Shown here: one piece after another, positions 5,918 to 10,182 of the stretch
How positions within the stretch are numbered: the stretch's first letter is position 1
Layout: each line of letters starts with the position of its first letter
Source: Pseudomonadota bacterium
Lineage (GTDB): Bacteria; Pseudomonadota; Alphaproteobacteria; Rhizobiales; Beijerinckiaceae
Reading direction: 5' to 3'
Length of the DNA: 10,182 nucleotides
Assembly (NCBI GenBank): GCA_023452965.1
Contig: JAEXUU010000559.1
Coordinates: 1-10,182 of the forward strand
Position numbers and translations under genes: made by a program
Notes under the pieces: generated by a model
Database searches by the model: none
What the model was told of the DNA's origin: nothing
What the model saw: only the letters and a program-made list of their open reading frames with translations

Positions 5918-7051
5918 ATGAGCCATTCCGGTGCTTCCGCCAGCGCTTCCGTCGCGAAGCTGTTCACGCCCTTCCAGCTCGGCGATCTCACGCTGAAGAA
6001 CCGCGTCGTGATGGCGCCGCTGACGCGCAACCGCGCCAATAAGCACGATGATGCGCCGAATGCGCTGAATGTCGAGTATTACCGCCAGCGCGCCGGGGCC
6101 GGATTGATCATCACCGAGGCGACGCAGATCTCGCAGCAGGGCCAGGGCTATATCTGGACGCCCGGCATCTATCGCGACGCGCATGTCGCCGGCTGGAAGG
6201 CGGTGACCGACGCCGTGCACAAGCAGGGCGGAGTGATCTTCGCCCAGCTCTGGCATGTCGGCCGCGTCAGCCACAGCGTGCTGCAGCCCGGCAACCAGGC
6301 GCCGGTCGCGCCCTCTGCCCTGCGGGCCAACACCAAGACCTATATCGAGAGCGGCTTCACCGAGGTTTCCGAGCCGCGGGCGCTGCGGCTCGACGAGATT
6401 CCCGGCATCGTCGCCGATTTCGTCAGGGCGGCCGAGAACGCCAAGGCGGCCGGCTTCGACGGCATCGAGCTGCACGGCGCCCATGGCTATCTGCTCGACC
6501 AGTTCCTGCGCGACGGCTCCAACAAGCGCGACGACGCCTATGGCGGCTCGATCGAAAATCGCGCCCGGCTGACGCTGGAGGTGGTCGATGCCGTTGCCCG
6601 GGTCTTCCCGAAGGAGCGCGTCGGCATCAGGATCTCGCCGGTCAGCCCGGCGAACGATGCCCGCGACAAGCATCCGCAGGAGCTGTTCGACTATCTCGTC
6701 GGCGAGCTCGACAAGCGCGGCATCGGCTTCATCCATGTCGTCGAGGGGGCGACGCGCGAGGCGCGCGACTATCTGCCCTTCGACTATCAGGCGCTGCGCA
6801 AGGCTTTCCGCGGCGCCTATATCGCCAATAACGGCTTCACCCGCGCGCTCGCCATCGAAGCGGTCGAGAAGGGCGAGGCCGATCTCGTCGCCTTCGGCCG
6901 GCTCTTCATCGCCAATCCCGATCTGCCGGAGCGTCTGCGCCGTGACGCGCCGCTGAACACGCCGGATACCGCGACCTTCTATGGCGGCGACGCCAGGGGC
7001 TATACCGACTATCCGGCGCTCGCCGCGCCGGCGGCTTCACCGGCTGCCTGA
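5918..7051 (+). CDS. nemA: Old Yellow Enzyme family alkene reductase, NemA-like
   Basis: FMN-dependent ene-reductase that uses NAD(P)H to reduce activated C=C bonds (enones, maleimides) and often nitro compounds or nitrate esters. It is a single TIM barrel in the cytosol. From the ATG at 5918 it has 377 residues, close to the family norm. Recognisable parts are LFTPFQLGDLTLKNRVVMAPLTR (15-37), AEYYRQRA-type FMN edge (53-59), QLWHVGRVSH (110-119), HGAHGYLLDQF with His186, His189 and proton-donor Tyr191, the following SNKRDDAYGGSIENR (201-215), and AFGRLFIANPDLPERL (325-340) for the FMN phosphate. The tail FYGG...GYTDYP is typical of NemA-like enzymes. The start is chosen because AAGGA sits eight bases upstream and the protein then begins like the family. 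Physiological substrates are unknown, and no regulator gene is adjacent. Confidence 0.93.
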   Translation: MSHSGASASASVAKLFTPFQLGDLTLKNRVVMAPLTRNRANKHDDAPNALNVEYYRQRAGAGLIITEATQISQQGQGYIWTPGIYRDAHVAGWKAVTDAVHKQGGVIFAQLWHVGRVSHSVLQPGNQAPVAPSALRANTKTYIESGFTEVSEPRALRLDEIPGIVADFVRAAENAKAAGFDGIELHGAHGYLLDQFLRDGSNKRDDAYGGSIENRARLTLEVVDAVARVFPKERVGIRISPVSPANDARDKHPQELFDYLVGELDKRGIGFIHVVEGATREARDYLPFDYQALRKAFRGAYIANNGFTRALAIEAVEKGEADLVAFGRLFIANPDLPERLRRDAPLNTPDTATFYGGDARGYTDYPALAAPAASPAA

Positions 7052-7440
7052 GCGTCGGCTCGCTGCCTTCTTTCGACGGCGGCCGTGGAGCCTGCCACCT
7101 ACCTGCGGACGCGAGTCGTCCTTCGCGGCGAATCGCTGGCGAGGTGGGGTGTCTGCCGGCTCAGGGGCGAGGCTCCATAGGGCGGCGCAGGTGCCCAAGC
7201 TCGGCCTGCGCGCCCCGGATGGCTCCGGCCGAGGTCCCGAGTGATGGGGGCTGTGGATAACGGCGCCCGCGCCCCGGCCTGCCGAAGTCGGCTTCTTTTG
7301 GCCGAGTGAGCGCATGAAAGCGGGCAAATTCCGGCGTTCGGGTGCGCGCCCGGGCAAGGCAGGGCTCCCGGGCGCGGAGATGCGCGAGGCGGCCGGGGCG
7401 TCCCCTCGGGCCGGTGTGAAGCTCGCGGCGCAGGAAAGGC
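7052..7440. other. GC-rich intergenic stretch without a convincing gene
   Basis: No reading frame here has a recognisable protein, and the open frames on both strands are arginine-, proline- and alanine-rich, as expected from GC-rich non-coding sequence. Two small items can be seen: a perfect DnaA-box consensus on the minus strand (TTATCCACA, 7260-7252) and a short hairpin-plus-T-run (GAAG-TCGG-CTTC-TTTT, 7285-7299) that could end plus-strand transcription from the ene-reductase gene, although it lies about 230 bp downstream. Neither is strong. Confidence 0.4.
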
Positions 7441-7469
7441 TTGCAGTGCGGGCAAGGCCCGACTATACG
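7441..7469 (+). promoter_or_regulatory. Sigma-70-type promoter of the tRNA-Glu gene
   Basis: TTGCAG (7441-7446) and TATACG (7464-7469) are separated by exactly 17 bp, and the tRNA begins 16 bp after the -10 element. Spacing and position fit a housekeeping promoter with a short 5' leader trimmed by RNase P. Confidence 0.7.
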
Positions 7470-7485
7470 GACGGCCTGCCGCGCT

Positions 7486-7561
7486 GCTCCCTTCGTCTAG
7501 CGGTCTAGGACGTCGCCCTCTCACGGCGAAAACAGGGGTTCGAGTCCCCTAGGGAGCGCCA
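7486..7561 (+). tRNA. tRNA-Glu (anticodon CTC)
   Basis: Full cloverleaf of 76 nt including an encoded CCA end. The acceptor stem is GCTCCCT (7486-7492) with AGGGAGC (7551-7557), the discriminator is G7558 and CCA is 7559-7561. The anticodon stem TCGCC/GGCGA (7513-7517 and 7525-7529) holds the loop CTCTCAC with anticodon CTC at 7520-7522, reading GAG. The T arm is a 5-bp stem around TTCGAGT. Its 3' end is the probable integration target of the recombinase gene that follows, and the element has kept the tRNA intact. Confidence 0.96.
7535..7561. other. Probable attachment site (attL) in the tRNA-Glu 3' end
   Basis: Tyrosine recombinases of islands and prophages commonly cross over in the T arm and 3' end of a tRNA gene, leaving the tRNA whole and a copy of its 3' end at the far side. 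The integrase gene here starts 98 bp downstream and points away from the tRNA, as expected. The exact core cannot be set without the second copy, which must lie beyond the right edge. Confidence 0.55.
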
Positions 7562-7577
7562 CGCTTTTCCCAAGCGT
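7561..7577 (+). terminator. Hairpin immediately after tRNA-Glu
   Basis: ACGCTT-TTCCC-AAGCGT gives a 6-bp stem with a 5-base loop directly at the tRNA 3' end, followed by TTGATCTT rather than a clean T-run. It may be the tRNA transcript end or part of the recombinase-bound arm of attL. A second small stem (CCTTG-CCCAA-CAAGG, 7595-7609) follows. Confidence 0.3.
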
Positions 7578-7626
7578 TTGATCTTGCTAAGAACCCTTGC
7601 CCAACAAGGAGTTCGGCTGACCCGTC

Positions 7627-7646
7627 TGCTACGTTTTCGTGCTACG
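7627..7646 (+). repeat. Direct repeat TGCTACG x2 before the integrase gene
   Basis: Two identical 7-bp copies, 7627-7633 and 7640-7646, are separated by TTTTCG, giving a 13-bp period. They lie between the tRNA and the integrase start, where recombinase arm sites or an excisionase/repressor site would be expected. The second copy touches the ribosome site (GGAAGG, 7647-7652). Confidence 0.4.
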
Positions 7647-7659
7647 GGAAGGCCCTTAG

Positions 7660-9483
7660 ATGCCGCGCATGTCGCACCTGATCAGACGTACTGGGATTTA
7701 CTGGTTCAAGGCCGATCTGCCCGATGACCTCGCGGGCAAGCCCTTCCCAGGCACGCTGCCCGAAACCTTGAAGCCACTAGAGAGTCCGAAGCGGTCCGGA
7801 CACTTCAAGACCGCCGTATGGAAATCCCTGCGCACAACCGAAGGGCGCGAGGCGAAGCGTAAGGCCGGACTGGAGATTGCCCTACACGAGGCCATGTTCG
7901 ATTCCGCCCGCGAGTTCTTAAGCCAACGCCCGGACCAGGAGTTCTCGCTAGAGAAGGCGCAGGCCATGGCGGTGGAATATCGTCGGATGATCCTAGCGAT
8001 TGACGAGGTTCAGCGGCAGCAGGGCGGCTTCAATATCGCCGCGCGGCTCAAGATACCTATCGAGGGCGAGCAGCCAGACGTGAACGGGATGTCTGAGCTG
8101 GATTTCCGGGCCTATTCGAGATGGGTTGAGCAGCGCGAGACGGAGGCTCGGCAGGCGCTCGCTCGATTCCGCGTTCCCGAGCGGGTGCAGAAGATGGCAG
8201 GTATGCTTCTCACCAAGTTCCATATCGATCCATCGACAATGACTGCCAACGAGCGCAGGACCTTCGAGTTCGATCTCATCGGCGTCGAGCGCCGTACAAT
8301 GGGAGAGGTGAGGGGTCGGCTGGAGGGCGAGGATATCCCGACGCCACCATACGCGCAGGCCGATCCACCAGCCGAGACAAAGCTATGGACGATCTCGAAA
8401 GCCTTCAGGGCATGGGCGGGCGGCGGAGGCGCCAAGGGCGCGAAGAAGCCGGCTGAGAACACCGCTGCCGAGGCGGAGACGGCGGTCCGCCGCTTCATCG
8501 AGCTGCATGGGGACATGCCGATCCAGGACATTGGCAAGGCGCATGGGCGAGAGTTCAGAGACTCCATGGCGCAGCTACCGAAAGGGCTACCCGCCAAGCT
8601 GAGGAAGTTGCCGCTCAGGCAGCTCCTCGCTCGCGACCTCAGCGAGTACGAGCGCCGCTCAGCGACGACGATCAACAAGACGCTGACGCTCTTGGGGGCC
8701 GTGCTGGCCCGCGCCGAGCAGGATGGGCATTTCGATGAGGCAGGCTGGCGCAACCCATTCGATGTGGCCTTCCAGACCAACGATACCGAGGAGGAGAACT
8801 ACGAGCCGTTCAGCGCCAGCGAGTTGAACAAGCTGCTCGGGTCGCCGGTGTATGCTGCCGGTGAGCGGCCTGTTCGGGGGCGAGGCGAGACGGCGAAATG
8901 GGCTCCGCTCGTCGCCCTGCTGCAAGGGGCGCGGCGAGGCGAGGTGTTTCAGCTCTTCGTCCGCGACGTGGCACAGGATGCCGACACAGGCATCTGGACG
9001 ATTCGGTTTGACCGCGATTCTGGCAAGACCATCAAGAACGCCACCTCCATTCGCCGCGTCCCTGTCCATCCCCTCCTGGTGGAACTTGGCTTCCTGTCAT
9101 TCGTCCGGGAGCGGGCCGAGAAGGTCGGGGTGGACGCGAGCCTCTGGCCGGGCTTCGAGGATCGGGACAAGCTCCGCACTCGGATCAACCGATGGGGCGA
9201 GTGGTTTGGAGCCTATCTCGCCAAGCATGTCATCGATGATTCACGGAAGAGCTTCCATTCGTTCCGCGGTACCTTCAAGCGATTTGGGCGCGGTGCCGGC
9301 GTCGATGACACGATCCTCGATCACCTTGTCGGCCACTCCAACAAGAGTGTCGGAGCGGGCTACGGTCGCAGGAGAAACGCCGATGGCGGCCGGGACAGCG
9401 GTTATCCGCTGCCGAGGCTGGAGCAGGAGATCGGCCGGGTTAGCTTTGAAGGAGTTCTGAGTCTAAAGCGGAATGTCCAGTAA
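7660..9483 (+). CDS. Tyrosine recombinase / site-specific integrase
   Basis: Integrase of 607 residues, long for the family, that would cut and rejoin the attachment sites of the element. The C-terminal catalytic domain (about 380-590) has the required residues: Arg425 in GARRGEV, a beta-hairpin Lys (456 or 459) before RRVPVHP, His533 and Arg536 in HSFRGTFKR, His559 in LVGHSNKS, and the nucleophile Tyr568 in GAGYGR. A SAM-like core-binding domain spans roughly 245-375. The N-terminus (MSHLIRRTGIYWFKADLPDDL) resembles the DUF6538-type start of many alphaproteobacterial integrases, followed by a long helical, charged stretch. The ATG at 7660 has GGAAGG seven bases upstream; an ATG three codons later is also possible. 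The gene lies 98 bp after tRNA-Glu and is oriented away from it, and its base composition is less GC-rich than the core genes to the left. It appears intact and probably active. Confidence 0.93.
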   Translation: MPRMSHLIRRTGIYWFKADLPDDLAGKPFPGTLPETLKPLESPKRSGHFKTAVWKSLRTTEGREAKRKAGLEIALHEAMFDSAREFLSQRPDQEFSLEKAQAMAVEYRRMILAIDEVQRQQGGFNIAARLKIPIEGEQPDVNGMSELDFRAYSRWVEQRETEARQALARFRVPERVQKMAGMLLTKFHIDPSTMTANERRTFEFDLIGVERRTMGEVRGRLEGEDIPTPPYAQADPPAETKLWTISKAFRAWAGGGGAKGAKKPAENTAAEAETAVRRFIELHGDMPIQDIGKAHGREFRDSMAQLPKGLPAKLRKLPLRQLLARDLSEYERRSATTINKTLTLLGAVLARAEQDGHFDEAGWRNPFDVAFQTNDTEEENYEPFSASELNKLLGSPVYAAGERPVRGRGETAKWAPLVALLQGARRGEVFQLFVRDVAQDADTGIWTIRFDRDSGKTIKNATSIRRVPVHPLLVELGFLSFVRERAEKVGVDASLWPGFEDRDKLRTRINRWGEWFGAYLAKHVIDDSRKSFHSFRGTFKRFGRGAGVDDTILDHLVGHSNKSVGAGYGRRRNADGGRDSGYPLPRLEQEIGRVSFEGVLSLKRNVQ

Positions 9484-9508
9484 TCAATGTGGTGAAATGA
9501 AAGAACGC

Positions 9509-10182
9509 TCACATGCGGTAGTTTCGGACCTCCGCAGGGTCTAATGCATTTGCTGGAACGAGCTTGTAGTGACGCTCCTCAACAACCTTAATCGAATCAT
9601 CCTGCAAGCCGAGTTCGAATAGAGCGACGCGTTCGTCCGTCATGAATTGGGCTGAGATTGCTCGGCATCTCATCCCAGGAAATCGCTGGTTACACCAAGC
9701 GATATCTTGCTTTGTTTGGACGATGGAGATTTGATCAGTGCCGCCCTTAGCTTGGACTGGAATCATATGGTGGCATCCGAAGCGGTCAATGCCGATGTAA
9801 AGCTCATCGATCTCGATTTGACCAATGCCACGCACTGTTGTTCGAAGATGATTTTGCAAGCTGTAGGTCGTCAGCCCAAGAAAAATGTCCAACAGTCGGT
9901 TGTATCGAACGATTGCGAGCAATGCTTGTTCATCATCGAGTGCGTATGCTCGGATGACTTCGGGGGTTGCATCGGGAATCGCTATGGTAACTTGATCTTG
10001 CCGCGGAACGATACGATTGAAAACTACGAGCTTGAACCGGTAAAGAGCACGACCTGCCCCTTCGATGATCCATTCCATCCCAGGGGGCTGAGTCGATAAT
10101 ATAGCTTCGGGTAGCGCTCTTCGATAGCGAAATGAATAAGGGACATCGCCCGGATTAAGATCTAATTCAGGCGCCAGAAGCT
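9509..10182 (-). CDS. Unrecognised accessory protein with possible PD-(D/E)xK nuclease motif (5' end beyond window)
   Basis: The first ATG inside the window is at 10078 (189 residues), but the same frame is stop-free to the right edge. Those 34 extra codons (FRYRRALPEAI...TQPPG) join smoothly to MEWIIEGAGRALYRF, so the real start is outside. At least 223 residues belong to this gene. Counting from the ATG at 10078, QIEIDELYIGID (87-98) followed by MIPVQAKGG (105-113) gives an acidic strand, then QxK, the spacing seen in PD-(D/E)xK restriction-like nucleases; Asp91 or Glu92, Gln109 and Lys111 would be the metal and catalytic residues. YSLQNHLRTTV (72-82) and ISAQFMTDERVALFEL (141-156) also look conserved in character. 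No membrane segments or signal are visible. The DNA is clearly AT-richer than the core genes, in line with transfer. It converges on the integrase gene with only 25 bp between stops. I do not recognise a named family, and the nuclease idea is inference. Confidence 0.75.
   Translation of the reverse strand, partial: LLAPELDLNPGDVPYSFRYRRALPEAILSTQPPGMEWIIEGAGRALYRFKLVVFNRIVPRQDQVTIAIPDATPEVIRAYALDDEQALLAIVRYNRLLDIFLGLTTYSLQNHLRTTVRGIGQIEIDELYIGIDRFGCHHMIPVQAKGGTDQISIVQTKQDIAWCNQRFPGMRCRAISAQFMTDERVALFELGLQDDSIKVVEERHYKLVPANALDPAEVRNYRM

Noticed and set aside
5738..6736. 332-codon open frame on the minus strand inside the ene-reductase gene
   Set aside because: It is a mirror of a well-conserved OYE gene, and its product has no recognisable domain.
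7314..7508. 64-codon plus-strand frame before and into the tRNA
   Set aside because: It overlaps the tRNA promoter and the first 23 bases of tRNA-Glu and shows no protein-like features.
7099..7524. 141-codon minus-strand frame ending in the gap before the tRNA
   Set aside because: It begins inside the tRNA, is antisense to it, and is Pro/Arg/Ala-rich low-complexity sequence.
9707..10099. 130-codon plus-strand frame opposite the right-end gene
   Set aside because: The minus-strand frame is open to the window edge and has strand/helix-like periodicity and a motif; the plus frame is Cys-rich and has no recognisable features.
1..10182. CRISPR array, transposase gene or riboswitch
   Set aside because: I looked for regularly spaced repeats, insertion-sequence transposase motifs and known leader-RNA patterns and saw none; the only repeats are the operator pair, the REP-like pair and the TGCTACG pair.

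Overview
The window looks like the chromosome of a GC-rich alphaproteobacterium, most likely a member of the Hyphomicrobiales (Rhizobiales); a Bosea-like genome would fit but is not proven. The grounds are GC-rich third codon positions, the gene order comF - grxC - nitrilase - DUF1178, which I recall as common in alphaproteobacteria, and a palindromic intergenic repeat of a type common in these genomes. Positions 1 to about 7561 look like core chromosome. From 7562 to the end looks like the left end of an integrated element.

Core part. (a) 1-1206 (+): 3' part of a PLP-dependent class I/II aminotransferase, convergent with the next unit. (b) 3000-1223 (-): a two-gene unit, a MarR-type regulator followed by a 12-TM MFS transporter. 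A near-identical 16-bp palindrome lies just upstream of each start codon, which suggests that the regulator controls both itself and the transporter. (c) 3063-3146: a composite of two short REP-like hairpins in inverted orientation joined by a longer stem. (d) 5747-3166 (-): a probable housekeeping operon, comF-like phosphoribosyltransferase, glutaredoxin 3, nitrilase-family amidase and DUF1178 zinc-ribbon protein. Glutaredoxin followed directly by a Nit-type amidase hints at glutathione-linked metabolite repair. (e) 5918-7051 (+): an Old Yellow Enzyme of the NemA type, divergent from comF. (f) 7052-7440: GC-rich, with no convincing gene. (g) 7441-7561 (+): tRNA-Glu(CTC) with a clear sigma-70-like promoter and an encoded CCA end.

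Element part. A 607-residue tyrosine recombinase (7660-9483, +) begins 98 bp after the tRNA and points away from it, the classic layout of an island or prophage integrated into the 3' end of a tRNA gene. Convergent with it, 25 bp away, is an AT-richer gene (10182-9509, -) that runs off the right edge. Its reading frame stays open past its first in-window ATG, so it is a 5'-truncated view of a longer protein. It contains a D/E...QxK arrangement compatible with a PD-(D/E)xK nuclease fold. It is the best candidate for accessory cargo, possibly restriction or defence related, but this cannot be settled without sequence to the right.
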